Below the pieces are notes generated by a model. That model ran no database searches. It was given only the letters and a program-made list of their open reading frames with translations, and was not told the origin of the DNA. From contig DXEM01000010.1 in the NCBI GenBank assembly GCA_019114985.1, positions 42,511-106,510 on the forward strand: 64,000 nt of DNA. Direction: 5' to 3'. The position numbers were made by a program, and so were the translations under genes. This DNA is from Candidatus Anaerostipes excrementavium (GTDB lineage Bacteria; Bacillota; Clostridia; Lachnospirales; Lachnospiraceae). The first letter of the stretch is position 1. Every line of letters begins with the position of its first letter. This document shows, in pieces, positions 27,852 through 37,263 of the stretch.

Positions 27852-29078
27852 ATGAAGATCATTGATGGAGGAGTAACAGCTCCAAAAGGCTTTCAGGCAG
27901 CAGGAATTCGAGCGGGAATCAAGGCCAGCAGCGAGAAAAAAGATATGGCAATGATTTACAGTGAGCAGCCGGCGGTAATTGCCGGAACTTTTACAAGAAA
28001 TCTTGTAAAGGCAGCCCCGGTGCTTTGGGACCGAGAATTAGTGGAAGAACAGGAAGCAATTCGTGCCGTTGTGGTAAATACAGGGATTGCCAACGCCTGC
28101 ACCGGAACCGTGGGATATGAAAATACACAGAAGGAAGCGGTCCTGGCGGCGGAGATATTAGGAATTCAGCCGAAAGAGGTTGCCGTAGGGTCAACAGGAG
28201 TTATCGGGAAGCAGCTTCCGATGGATATCATTGAGGCAGGAATTCGAGCGCTGGCTCCGCAGTTAAAAGATAGCCGTCAAAGCAGCAAAGACGCAGCGGA
28301 GGCGATTCTTACAACGGATACGAAATCAAAAGAGGCAGCAGTTACGGTAGAAATCGGCGGGAAAGAAGTGACGATCGGCGGAATCTGCAAAGGATCCGGC
28401 ATGATTCATCCGAATATGGGAACCATGCTTGGCTATATTGCCACCGACGCGGCGATCGAAAAAGGCCTTCTTTTGGAAATGCAGAGAGAATTGGTGGAAG
28501 ATACCTTTAATATGGTTTCCGTAGATGGAGATACATCCACCAATGATACAGTCTTGGTTATGGCAAATGGTATGGCAGGGAATGAGACGATCCGAACAAA
28601 AGATGCAGATTACCAGGCATTTCGGGAGGGACTTCTTTATGTAAACCGTGCGCTGGCCATGCAGATCGCAGCAGACGGCGAGGGCTGCACAAGGTTGTTT
28701 GAAGTTCACGTGGCAGGAGCTGATACAAAGGAAAATGCAAAAATTTTAAGCAAGTCTGTTGTAACTTCCAGCCTGACCAAAGCCGCAATCTATGGAAAAG
28801 ATGCCAATTGGGGTAGAATCTTATGTGCGCTCGGCTATGCGGGAGTCGATTTTGATCCGCTGAAAGTGGATATTGCTTTGGTTAGCAAAGCCGGTAATAT
28901 TGAAATTGTAAAAGATGGAGTGGCAACGGACTATTCCGAAGAAGAAGCGACGAAGATCCTTTCCGAGGATAAGGTGACAGCACAGATCGACGTTCACAAC
29001 GGAGTCGAAGAAGCGACTGCCTGGGGATGCGATCTTACGCATGATTATGTCAGTATCAACGCGGATTACCGCTCTTAG
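27852..29078 (+). CDS. argJ: Glutamate N-acetyltransferase / amino-acid acetyltransferase ArgJ
   Basis: Transfers acetyl from N-acetylornithine to glutamate, closing the cyclic arginine pathway. The 408-aa precursor cleaves itself before a catalytic Thr. The site here reads KGSGMIHPNMGTML with T191 as nucleophile. Most homologues have Ala before that Thr; here it is Gly. A cyclic pathway is consistent with the presence of argJ and the absence of argE or argA nearby. GGAGGAAGG precedes the ATG. Confidence 0.96.
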   Translation: MKIIDGGVTAPKGFQAAGIRAGIKASSEKKDMAMIYSEQPAVIAGTFTRNLVKAAPVLWDRELVEEQEAIRAVVVNTGIANACTGTVGYENTQKEAVLAAEILGIQPKEVAVGSTGVIGKQLPMDIIEAGIRALAPQLKDSRQSSKDAAEAILTTDTKSKEAAVTVEIGGKEVTIGGICKGSGMIHPNMGTMLGYIATDAAIEKGLLLEMQRELVEDTFNMVSVDGDTSTNDTVLVMANGMAGNETIRTKDADYQAFREGLLYVNRALAMQIAADGEGCTRLFEVHVAGADTKENAKILSKSVVTSSLTKAAIYGKDANWGRILCALGYAGVDFDPLKVDIALVSKAGNIEIVKDGVATDYSEEEATKILSEDKVTAQIDVHNGVEEATAWGCDLTHDYVSINADYRS

Positions 29079-29106
29079 GAAAGATAGATAGGAAAAGGAG
29101 AGAATT

Positions 29107-29994
29107 ATGAATCAGGCAGAACAGATCGAACAATCAAAACAGAAAGCAGAAGTATTGACGGAAGCGCTTCCTTATATCCGTCGATTCAATAACTGTTATG
29201 TTGTCGTAAAATACGGCGGAAGTGCAATGAAAGATAAAGAACTGCAAAAAAGTGTCATTCGGGATGTGGCACTGCTGAAATTAATCGGAATGAAACCGAT
29301 CATCGTTCATGGCGGCGGAAAAGAAATCAGCAAGTGGGTCCGCATGTCCGGAAAAGAACCGGAATTTTATCATGGTCTGCGTGTAACAGACAAAGAGACG
29401 ATGGAAGTCGCAGAGATGGTTCTTTTCAAAGTGAATCAGGAATTAGTTGCTATGATGGCGGAAGCCGGAGTAAAAGCGGTTGGATTGTCCGGAAAAGACG
29501 CAGAGATGATCCATGTCACCAAAAAAGAGATGCCGGGAAAAGACCTGGGTTATGTGGGCGAGGTAAAATCCGTCGATACAGAGCTTTTGGAAGCGCTGAT
29601 CGAAGATGATTTTGTTCCCGTAATTTCTCCGATTGGTTTAGGCGATGATTTTGAACCTTATAATATCAATGCGGATGATACAGCATGTGCAGTGGCATCT
29701 GCATTAAATGCAGAAAAATTGGTTTTCCTCACCGATATTGAGGGAGTTTTCGTTGATCCGGAAGACAAAACGACATTGATTTCAGAGATGGATCTTGCCC
29801 AGGCAAGAGAATTTATCGACAAAGGTGTTGTAGGAGGCGGCATGCTTCCAAAACTTCAAAACTGTATTGATGCAATTGAAAAGGGCGTTGCCAGAGTCCA
29901 TGTCTTAGATGGAAGGGTAGAGCACTGTCTGCTGCTTGAGTTCTTCACCGAGAAAGGTGTCGGTACGGCAATTTTGAAAGAGCCATTATTCTAG
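29107..29994 (+). CDS. argB: Acetylglutamate kinase
   Basis: Phosphorylates N-acetylglutamate. 295 aa of the amino-acid kinase fold: [11 protein letters not shown] near residue 35, [12 protein letters not shown] near residue 65, and FLTDIEGVF. The N-terminal helix of about 25 residues before the core is the feature that allows hexamers and arginine feedback in some homologues. Third in argCJBD; AAGGAGAG precedes the start. Confidence 0.97.
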   Translation: MNQAEQIEQSKQKAEVLTEALPYIRRFNNCYVVVKYGGSAMKDKELQKSVIRDVALLKLIGMKPIIVHGGGKEISKWVRMSGKEPEFYHGLRVTDKETMEVAEMVLFKVNQELVAMMAEAGVKAVGLSGKDAEMIHVTKKEMPGKDLGYVGEVKSVDTELLEALIEDDFVPVISPIGLGDDFEPYNINADDTACAVASALNAEKLVFLTDIEGVFVDPEDKTTLISEMDLAQAREFIDKGVVGGGMLPKLQNCIDAIEKGVARVHVLDGRVEHCLLLEFFTEKGVGTAILKEPLF

Positions 29995-30002
29995 GAGGAA
30001 AT

Positions 30003-31205
30003 ATGAAGCAGGAAGAATATATCCAACAAGGTGAAAAATACATATTAAAGACTTACAATCGCTATCCGGTCGTGTTGGAAAAAGGCGAAGGAGTCTATCT
30101 TTATGATGCAGAACAGAAAAAATACTTGGATTTCGGCGCCGGAATTGCGGTATTTGCATTAGGATATGGAAACAAGGCCTATAACGATGCTTTAAAGGAG
30201 CAAGTAGATCAGCTGATCCATACCTCCAATTTATATTACAACATACCGGCGGTGGAGGCTGCCGAAAAGATCGTAAAAGCCTCCGGAATGAAGAGAGTCT
30301 TCTTCTCAAACAGCGGAACAGAGGCAATTGAAGGCGCATTAAAAGTGGCAAGAAAATATGCCTATAATAAAGATGATTCCAAAGATTATGAATTTATAGC
30401 AATGGATCATTCTTTCCATGGAAGGAGCCAGGGCGCTTTATCCGTAACAGGAAATGCCCATTATCAAGATGGTTTTATTCCGAAAGAGTTTCGAGCAGTA
30501 TTTGCCCAGTTTAATGACTTGGAAGATGTGAAATCCAAAATTACAGAAAACACCTGCGGAATCATTTGTGAAGTGGTTCAGGGAGAAGGCGGCATCTATC
30601 CGGCGGATCCGGAATTTTTAAAAGGGCTTCGGAAGCTTTGCGATGAAAAAGATATTCTTTTGATCTTTGATGAGATCCAGTGTGGAATGGGGCGCTGCGG
30701 ATCTTTATTTGCTCACGATCTTTATGGTGTAAAACCGGATGTAATGACCTTAGCGAAGGCTCTTGGATGCGGAGTTCCGGTAGGAGCTTTTGTAGTGAAT
30801 GAGAAAGCAGACGGTGCGCTGGTTCCCGGAGATCACGGAACGACATATGGAGGAAATCCGCTTGCCTGCGCGGCAGTCAATGCGGTCTTTGATCAGTTCG
30901 AGGAAAAGAAGATTCCGGAACATGTGGAAAAAGTGGGACAATATTTATGGGATCAATTAGAGATATTAAAGAAGGAATTCTGTACAATCACAGCCCACAG
31001 AGGTCTTGGCCTGATGCAGGGATTGGAGTTTGCGCCGGAAAAATCAGCCGGTGAGATAGTTTCTTTGGCCTTGGAAAAAGGATTGATTCTAATGACGGCA
31101 GGAAATAATGTCATCCGTTTTGTGCCGCCGCTGATCATCGAAGAGAAGCATGTAGATGAGATGATGAAAATTTTAAGAGAAGTTCTGAAAGAGAAGGACT
31201 GCTAG
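30003..31205 (+). CDS. argD: Acetylornithine aminotransferase
   Basis: PLP class III aminotransferase converting N-acetylglutamate semialdehyde to N-acetylornithine. 400 aa with FSNSGTEAIEGALK, LLIFDEIQCGMGR and the PLP lysine in TLAKALGCGVPVGA near residue 250. It starts eight bases after argB behind AGGAGG. Last gene of argCJBD. Confidence 0.97.
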   Translation: MKQEEYIQQGEKYILKTYNRYPVVLEKGEGVYLYDAEQKKYLDFGAGIAVFALGYGNKAYNDALKEQVDQLIHTSNLYYNIPAVEAAEKIVKASGMKRVFFSNSGTEAIEGALKVARKYAYNKDDSKDYEFIAMDHSFHGRSQGALSVTGNAHYQDGFIPKEFRAVFAQFNDLEDVKSKITENTCGIICEVVQGEGGIYPADPEFLKGLRKLCDEKDILLIFDEIQCGMGRCGSLFAHDLYGVKPDVMTLAKALGCGVPVGAFVVNEKADGALVPGDHGTTYGGNPLACAAVNAVFDQFEEKKIPEHVEKVGQYLWDQLEILKKEFCTITAHRGLGLMQGLEFAPEKSAGEIVSLALEKGLILMTAGNNVIRFVPPLIIEEKHVDEMMKILREVLKEKDC

Positions 31206-31272
31206 AAAATGAATAGAAAAAGCTTTCATGGAAAAACTAAGGAAAATATGGTTTGAAATGGAGGCTTTTTTT

Positions 31273-31710
31273 ATGTTTGGATTTATCATTGCTTTGATAT
31301 CTGGCGCCCTGATGAGCGTCCAAGGGGTGTTTAATACGGAAGTTACAAAACAGAGCAGTACCTGGACGACCAGTTCCTTTGTGCAGCTAACCGGTTTTCT
31401 GGCCTGCATTCTTGTATGGGCGGCGACGGAGCACGATAAAAGTTTTCTTATGCTTGCCAAAGTCCATCCCAAATATCTGCTTTTGGGAGGAGTTTTTGGT
31501 GCGGCCATTACATTTACCGTTATTAAGAGCGTAGCAGCTCTGGGACCTGCCCAGTCAGCTATGCTGATTGTTGCATCGCAAGTCATTGTTTCTTATCTGA
31601 TCGAGGTATTTGGACTTTTCGGAACGGACAAAAGCGGATTCCAATGGATCAAATTAATCGGTGTTGTTTTGTTTATCACAGGTCTTGTAATATTTAAGTG
31701 GAAATCATAA
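31273..31710 (+). CDS. DUF606/YdcZ family DMT-type transporter
   Basis: 145-aa membrane protein with about five hydrophobic segments, of the DUF606 (YdcZ) group related to drug/metabolite transporters. ISGALMSVQGVFN, LLGGVFGAAITFTVIKSVAALGPAQ and the C-terminal LIGVVLFITGLVIFKW match the family. The ATG at 31273 is chosen because TGGAGG lies 8 bases upstream; the ATG at 31228 has none. Some DUF606 proteins work as pairs; no partner is adjacent. Substrate unknown. Confidence 0.85.
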   Translation: MFGFIIALISGALMSVQGVFNTEVTKQSSTWTTSSFVQLTGFLACILVWAATEHDKSFLMLAKVHPKYLLLGGVFGAAITFTVIKSVAALGPAQSAMLIVASQVIVSYLIEVFGLFGTDKSGFQWIKLIGVVLFITGLVIFKWKS

Positions 31711-31717
31711 ATATCTC

Positions 31718-31746
31718 TTGTAAAGTAAAAACATTTTCGTTACAAT
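31718..31746 (+). promoter_or_regulatory. Likely comEA promoter
   Basis: TTGTAA (31718-31723), 17 bp, TACAAT (31741-31746), about 50 bases before the comEA start. Confidence 0.5.
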
Positions 31747-31797
31747 AAGAGAAGATTTACATGTTCGAAGCTCTTTGCGTTGACCGGGAGGTTTACG

Positions 31798-32352
31798 TTG
31801 TTTCAGAGAGTCCGAAAGACATTTTTTTTCATGATTTTGATTGTTTTACTGTCAGGATGTTCTTCTGAGCCGGAAGTCAAGGTTGCGACCGAGACCAAGA
31901 CAGAGACGACAACCGCTTCAAGTAAGATTTATGTGTATATTTGCGGACAAGTGAAGCGTCCTGGAGTCTATACGTTTTCTTCAGGCGACAGAATTGTGTC
32001 TGCGGTGAAGGCGGCCGGCGGATTTACAGAAGATGCGGCCCGGGAGGACATTAATCAGGCAGAAAAGATGAAGGATGGTCAGCAGATCTATGTACCGTCG
32101 AAGAAAGAAGCAGAGGAATCACCGGCCGGGACCGGCAGTACGAATGGCAAAGATTCTTCTGGCAAGATTAATATTAATACGGCAGGTAAGGAGGAACTGA
32201 TGACTTTGCCTGGGATCGGGGAATCAAAAGCTGGTGATATCATCGCTTACAGGGAGGAACATGGTCCTTTTTCAAAAACCGAGGATATTATGAAGATACA
32301 GGGAATTAAGGAAGGGATTTACAGCAAGATCAAAGACAGCATAGCAATATAA
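31798..32352 (+). CDS. comEA: ComEA-family DNA-binding lipoprotein
   Basis: DNA receptor of the competence uptake machine, or a related protein. Domain order: lipoprotein signal with lipobox LLSGC, a SLBB domain (YVYICGQVKRPGVYTF ... YVPSK), a Gly/Ser-rich linker, and a helix-hairpin-helix pair (ININTAGKEELMTLPGIGESKA ... IMKIQGIKEG). GGGAGG at 31785-31790 points to a TTG start at 31798, giving 184 aa. B. subtilis ComEA has a transmembrane helix instead of a lipid anchor. comEC lies four genes downstream with signalling genes between. Confidence 0.88.
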   Translation: MFQRVRKTFFFMILIVLLSGCSSEPEVKVATETKTETTTASSKIYVYICGQVKRPGVYTFSSGDRIVSAVKAAGGFTEDAAREDINQAEKMKDGQQIYVPSKKEAEESPAGTGSTNGKDSSGKININTAGKEELMTLPGIGESKAGDIIAYREEHGPFSKTEDIMKIQGIKEGIYSKIKDSIAI

Positions 32353-32369
32353 TGGTAGAGGTGTAAGAA

Positions 32370-33059
32370 ATGAAAAAGGTATTAGTGGTTGATGATGAAA
32401 AACTGATCGTCAAAGGAATTAAGTTTAGCTTGGAACAAGACGAGATGCAGGTGGATTGCGCCTATGACGGAGAGGAAGCATTAGAGAAAGCAAAAGAGAA
32501 TTCATATGATATCATCCTTTTAGATGTTATGCTTCCGGGTCTCAGCGGATTTGAGGTGTGCCAGGCAATTCGCGAGTTTTCGGATGTTCCGGTCATCATG
32601 CTGACAGCAAAAGGGGACGATATGGATAAGATTCTGGGATTGGAATACGGAGCAGATGATTATATCACAAAGCCGTTTAATATTCTGGAAGTAAAGGCAA
32701 GGATCAAGGCAATTATGCGCCGGGCTGCCCATCACGATGCAGCTGTGCCTGAGTCGCCGAAGGCAGCGGAATACCGAGGACTTAAGATTGACAGCGACAG
32801 CCGCAGAGTTCACATCCACGGCAAGGAAGTGAATCTTACTGCCAAGGAATTTGATCTGCTGGAACTTCTGGTGTTCCATCCTAATAAAGTGTATAGCCGG
32901 GAGGATCTGCTGAATACCGTATGGGGGTATGATTATCCGGGAGATGCCAGGACAGTCGATGTACATATTCGAAGACTTCGGGAAAAGATCGAAGTCAATC
33001 CGGGGGTGCCGGATTATGTACATACGAAGTGGGGGGTAGGTTACTATTTCCAAGGCTAA
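32370..33059 (+). CDS. OmpR-family response regulator
   Basis: 229 aa. Receiver domain with the acidic pocket DDE near residues 8-10, phospho-acceptor Asp in ILLDVMLPG near residue 51, and Lys in ITKPF near residue 101; winged-helix output with TAKEFDLLELL and the C-terminal DVHIRRLREKIE ... WGVGYYF. AGAGGTG lies before the ATG. Its last codons run into the start region of the partner kinase. Targets unknown. Confidence 0.95.
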   Translation: MKKVLVVDDEKLIVKGIKFSLEQDEMQVDCAYDGEEALEKAKENSYDIILLDVMLPGLSGFEVCQAIREFSDVPVIMLTAKGDDMDKILGLEYGADDYITKPFNILEVKARIKAIMRRAAHHDAAVPESPKAAEYRGLKIDSDSRRVHIHGKEVNLTAKEFDLLELLVFHPNKVYSREDLLNTVWGYDYPGDARTVDVHIRRLREKIEVNPGVPDYVHTKWGVGYYFQG

Positions 33060-33087
33060 GAAAAAGCGGTTCCCTTATTTCCAGAGC

Positions 33088-34488
33088 ATGCATTTTACCA
33101 TTTGTATCACAGTATTTGTACTGGCAGTATTTATTTCCGTACTGTTCAGTAAGTTTCTGAATGATGGTTATACGGAGAAACTGTATTCCCAGAAGATCGA
33201 TGGGGTAGCATCGCAGTTAAGGTGGCTGGGCGATCAGGTAGCGGGAGTGGATTTCATGATGAATGACAGTTCCAACAGCCTTTCTGCCCAGACCGATGAT
33301 TTGGCCGCCAGTTTGGATGGACGAGTCATTATCCTGAAAAGTAATTATAAGATCATCAAAGATACCCATACGGATTTCCAGGACAAATTTTTTATCAATG
33401 ATGATATCTTAGATATTATGAATGGAAAAGAAGAGCGGATCGTGAAGGAAGAAGGGGATTATATTGAGATTATGACCCCGATTTATTCCGCGGGAAAGGA
33501 TCAAAAGCAGGTCTTTGGAGCTGTGATTGCCACGGTTCCCCGGGATGACCTGATAGCGGCAAGTACAGAGATGGAACAGCGGCGGAATATGCTGCTGGTC
33601 GCATTCATAATATTCGGATTTGCGTTTGCGGTTGTCCTTAGCTATTTTTTAACGAAAGACCTGCGAAAGATTCAAAAAGATGTGGATTTCATTGCTTCCG
33701 GGCATGAAGATGAGTCGATTGCAGAGATAGGTTTTTATGAGATTCGAAAGATTGTTTCCCGTTTTAATGAGATTTTAGGAAGAATGCAGGTTCTGGAAGA
33801 TTCCAGAAAAGAATTTGTATCCAATGTGTCCCACGAATTAAAGACGCCGATGACATCTATGAAGGTTTTGGCAGATTCCTTGCTGCAGCAGGGAGATCAG
33901 GTTCCGGCGGAATTGTATCGTGAATTTATGTCAGATATGGTCGCTGAGATCGATCGCGAGAACGTCATTATTTCAGATCTTCTTTCTCTGGTTAAGCTGG
34001 ATAAAAAGGCATCCAGAATGGAGATCACACGAGTTGATATCAATGAATTGGTACAGATTATTATGAAGCGCCTGAAGCCCCTTGCGGCTCAGAGGAATAT
34101 TGAATTTGTCTTTGAGAGTTTCCGTTCGGTGACAGCGGAGATTGATGAGGTGAAGCTGACACTGGCATTGTCGAATTTGATTGAGAATGGAATCAAATAT
34201 AATAAAGATAATGGCTGGGTCAGAGTATCGGTGAATCGAGATCATAAGTATTTTTATATCCGTGTGGAAGACAGCGGAGTAGGAATTCCGGATGACTGTC
34301 AGGATCGGGTATTTGATCGCTTTTATCGGGTCGATAAGGCAAGATCCAGAGAGACCGGAGGAACCGGACTGGGATTAGCGATCGCTCATAATGCGGTACT
34401 GATGCATCGGGGAAGAATCAAGCTTTACAGCAAGTTAGGAGAAGGAACAACGTTTGTCGTTTGTATTCCGTTAAAATATAATGCGTAG
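33088..34488 (+). CDS. Sensor histidine kinase
   Basis: At least 466 aa: a first membrane helix at the very N-terminus, an extracytoplasmic sensor region of about 130 residues, a second helix (LLVAFIIFGFAFAVVLSYFL), HAMP, then HisKA with the phospho-His in FVSNVSHELKTPM and the ATPase domain with N box, DSGVGIPDD and TGGTGLGLAI. The true start is uncertain. The ATG at 33088 has no ribosome binding site. A basic stretch (KAKKKRFPYFQS) lies in frame upstream with no ATG, GTG or TTG before the in-frame stop at 33037; an ATT at 33046 behind GGGGGG is possible. Pairs with the preceding regulator. Confidence 0.93.
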   Translation: MHFTICITVFVLAVFISVLFSKFLNDGYTEKLYSQKIDGVASQLRWLGDQVAGVDFMMNDSSNSLSAQTDDLAASLDGRVIILKSNYKIIKDTHTDFQDKFFINDDILDIMNGKEERIVKEEGDYIEIMTPIYSAGKDQKQVFGAVIATVPRDDLIAASTEMEQRRNMLLVAFIIFGFAFAVVLSYFLTKDLRKIQKDVDFIASGHEDESIAEIGFYEIRKIVSRFNEILGRMQVLEDSRKEFVSNVSHELKTPMTSMKVLADSLLQQGDQVPAELYREFMSDMVAEIDRENVIISDLLSLVKLDKKASRMEITRVDINELVQIIMKRLKPLAAQRNIEFVFESFRSVTAEIDEVKLTLALSNLIENGIKYNKDNGWVRVSVNRDHKYFYIRVEDSGVGIPDDCQDRVFDRFYRVDKARSRETGGTGLGLAIAHNAVLMHRGRIKLYSKLGEGTTFVVCIPLKYNA

Positions 34489-34498
34489 GAGGGAATCC

Positions 34499-35020
34499 AT
34501 GAAGAGAAAGATTGGCATCATTTTTTGTGCTGTCTGTGTTTTTGCGCTGATATTTGGCGGATGCCGGTCAAAAAAGAAGGAAGATAACAGCGCAAAAAAA
34601 GGAACGGCAGTTTATTATACAAATGAAAACGGTACACGCCTGATTTCCGTGAACAAAGATGTGAAATTGAAGGATGATGCTCAGGAGAATGTGGGAATCT
34701 TATTAAATGAGATGAAAAAAGTCAGTAAGGATGAGGATTATCAATCGGTAATTCCGGAGGGCATCGTTGTAAACAGCGCCGAAGTGAACAATAATATTGT
34801 TATGCTTGACTTTTCCACGGGATACAGCAAGTTGGATAACAATGAAGATTTGATCTGTCAGGCGGGGATTGTGTATACTCTGACGCAGATCGACAATATC
34901 AGTTATGTTTCATTTAGCGTTTCAGGAAAGACGATGTTGGATACCGATGGAAAAGCCATTGGGGCGTTAGGCCGTGACAGTTTTGTTTTCGGAGAACTGC
35001 CGATGGAAGAGGAAGAATGA
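34499..35020 (+). CDS. GerMN-domain lipoprotein
   Basis: 173 aa. Signal peptide with lipobox FGGC, then a GerMN domain (LLNEMKKV ... IPEGIVVNSAEVNNNIVMLDFSTGY) as in GerM, a lipoprotein of sporulation and peptidoglycan assembly in B. subtilis. AGGAGGG supports the ATG at 34499; the ORF extends to 34481. It starts just after the kinase and overlaps comEC by four bases (ATGA), so the block is an operon. Confidence 0.85.
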   Translation: MKRKIGIIFCAVCVFALIFGGCRSKKKEDNSAKKGTAVYYTNENGTRLISVNKDVKLKDDAQENVGILLNEMKKVSKDEDYQSVIPEGIVVNSAEVNNNIVMLDFSTGYSKLDNNEDLICQAGIVYTLTQIDNISYVSFSVSGKTMLDTDGKAIGALGRDSFVFGELPMEEEE

Positions 35021-37200
35021 AGCAAAGACCATTGATATTAATATTTGCCGGATGTATTTCTGGTATGGCCGCTGTATGGAAGAATGAGATTCCAACAGCG
35101 GTTTTTTATTGTCTGATTTTGATATGTTTCTGGTGCTTGTGCTGTGTGAGAGATCGGAGGTATGTGATAGGAATCCTAGGTATGACAATAGGAATTCTGC
35201 TTTTTGCATCAAAACAGTTTTCTGTAAACAAAGAGATACAGACTCTTAAGGAAGCTTCTCCGGAATATTTGATAGGAGAAGTTATCCAAATTTCGAAAAC
35301 AGAAAATAGCACAGCATATCTTTTAAAGCCACAGAATCAGGAGGGCAAAATCCTCTTATATAGCACGGGAGAAGAAAATATTCGTCTGGGAGACTGGATC
35401 CAGACAGAGGCCGAATTGGAAGTTCAAGATGAAGCAAGGAATCCGGGACAGCTTTCTGCCAGAGATTATTATTTTGCCAAAGGAATCTACTATCGGGCGT
35501 TTGCCAATGAGATTTTTGTGATCGGTCACCAAGAGCATCCTTTGATGAAACTTCAGGAATCATCCAGACAATGGATGAAAGCAAAGATTCGCAGCCAGTA
35601 TCAAGGGAATGTACGGGCTTTTGTACAAGGAATGATTTTGGGAGATAAATCAGAGTTATCGGAAGAAATCAAAGATGATTTTAAGGAGAGCGGACTGATT
35701 CATCTTCTGGCAGTCTCCGGACTGCATATCTCCCTGGCAGGGAAAAGTCTTTATCAATGGCTCCGAAAGATTGGGATTGGATTTTGGACTTCTTCTCTTG
35801 TGGGGTTCGCAGCGGCGCTCTATTATTGCATGCTGACCGGAGGGGCTGTCTCCTCCATTCGGGCAATTATCATGCTGGGGATTTATTTTCTGTCTCAAAT
35901 TCTGGGAAAGAATTATGATCTATTATCTTCTGCCGCAATGGCAGGACTCTTAATCATCCTGAAAAATCCGCTGGCTTTTGGGGATACAGGGTTTCGATTA
36001 TCCTTCTGTGCGGTACTGGTCATAGGGGTGATCGGAAAAGGGAAAAAGGAAAAAAGCGGAGTGATTCAAAAAATATGGGATAAAGTACGATTTCCGCTGC
36101 TGCTTCAAATCGGGATGCTGCCGCTTATGATTTATCTTCAATATGAAACGCCTGTTTTTTCTTTTCTCGCTAACGCAATTGCGGTTCCCGCCGCATCTGC
36201 CGCATTTTCGATGGCGCTGGCACTGATCTGGCTTCCGGCCGGCTTTTTTCATAAGATCATCGCTTATTTCTTTCAGGTGGTTTTATGGATCTCAGAACAG
36301 GAATATGGACGCATGATTGTGGGGTATGTCCCCGGAATCTGGGTCATCATAGGGTATTTTGTATTATATTTGTGTATGGCCAAACGAAGCCGAATTCCAA
36401 TTTATATTCGGATTGGAGCGGTTTATGCAGGTATTTTACTGATGATGGGGATCCCTGTTTTTCGCAGGCACGAATTGGCTTTTCTCGATGTAGGACAGGG
36501 AGATTGTATGATGGCAGATACGGCCGGAGGAATGGTCATGGTGGACGGCGGGAGCAGCAGCGAGAAACAGGTTGGAAGATACCGCATTCTTCCTTATTTG
36601 AAATATTGCGGAAGAAAGGAAGTAAAGATTGCGGTCATTACCCATATGGATGAAGATCATTATTCGGGTATCTTGGAACTGCTGGAAATGGGAAAGATTC
36701 GTTATCTTGGCTTGCCGGATGTGCCAAAAGACGAGACGTTTCAAAAGATTTTAAATGCAGCGCGCCATTCCGAAACACAGGTATTCTTTTTATCAAGAGG
36801 AAAGAAGATCGAAGGAGGGGATATTTCTATGGAAGTTATCCATCCTGCAAAAGGGTCTTCTTTGGGAAAAAATGCAGCCTCCCTGGTACTGCAGGGAAAA
36901 TTGCTTGGAAAGAAAGTCATTTTGACAGGGGATGTGGAAAAAGAGGGAGAAGAAGAATTACTAGATCAAGAGTTGGAGGAGACAGACATTTTGAAAGCTG
37001 CGCACCATGGTTCAAAAAACTCTACATCAGAGGATTTTTTAAAAATGACAAAGCCAAAGATTGCGGTTATCTCATGTGGGAAAGAAAATCGATATGGGCA
37101 TCCTCACAAAGAAACCCTGGAACGGTTAAAGACAACCGGCTGTCAGATTCGAAGAACAGATGAGGAAGGTGCGGTGTTATTTTCGGAAGGGCAGGACTAG
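35017..37200 (+). CDS. comEC: ComEC/Rec2 competence membrane channel
   Basis: Polytopic membrane protein thought to carry single-stranded DNA across the membrane in transformation. 727 aa: an N-terminal DUF4131/OB region, the multi-helix Competence domain (GLIHLLAVSGLHISLAG), and a C-terminal metallo-beta-lactamase domain (AFLDVGQGDCMM, ITHMDEDHYSG, KAAHHGSKNSTS). All three parts are intact. The order comEA ... comEC-holA follows the B. subtilis comE locus. comEB was not seen. Confidence 0.94.
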   Translation: MKQRPLILIFAGCISGMAAVWKNEIPTAVFYCLILICFWCLCCVRDRRYVIGILGMTIGILLFASKQFSVNKEIQTLKEASPEYLIGEVIQISKTENSTAYLLKPQNQEGKILLYSTGEENIRLGDWIQTEAELEVQDEARNPGQLSARDYYFAKGIYYRAFANEIFVIGHQEHPLMKLQESSRQWMKAKIRSQYQGNVRAFVQGMILGDKSELSEEIKDDFKESGLIHLLAVSGLHISLAGKSLYQWLRKIGIGFWTSSLVGFAAALYYCMLTGGAVSSIRAIIMLGIYFLSQILGKNYDLLSSAAMAGLLIILKNPLAFGDTGFRLSFCAVLVIGVIGKGKKEKSGVIQKIWDKVRFPLLLQIGMLPLMIYLQYETPVFSFLANAIAVPAASAAFSMALALIWLPAGFFHKIIAYFFQVVLWISEQEYGRMIVGYVPGIWVIIGYFVLYLCMAKRSRIPIYIRIGAVYAGILLMMGIPVFRRHELAFLDVGQGDCMMADTAGGMVMVDGGSSSEKQVGRYRILPYLKYCGRKEVKIAVITHMDEDHYSGILELLEMGKIRYLGLPDVPKDETFQKILNAARHSETQVFFLSRGKKIEGGDISMEVIHPAKGSSLGKNAASLVLQGKLLGKKVILTGDVEKEGEEELLDQELEETDILKAAHHGSKNSTSEDFLKMTKPKIAVISCGKENRYGHPHKETLERLKTTGCQIRRTDEEGAVLFSEGQD

Positions 37201-37226
37201 ACGTCTTTTCCATGATAAGCTATACT
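37198..37226 (+). promoter_or_regulatory. Possible holA promoter
   Basis: TAGACG (37198-37203), 17 bp, TATACT (37221-37226), overlapping the comEC stop. Confidence 0.4.
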
Positions 37227-37263
37227 TAAGAAAGCAAAAGGAAGGAAAAGCAGGCTTAAGATT

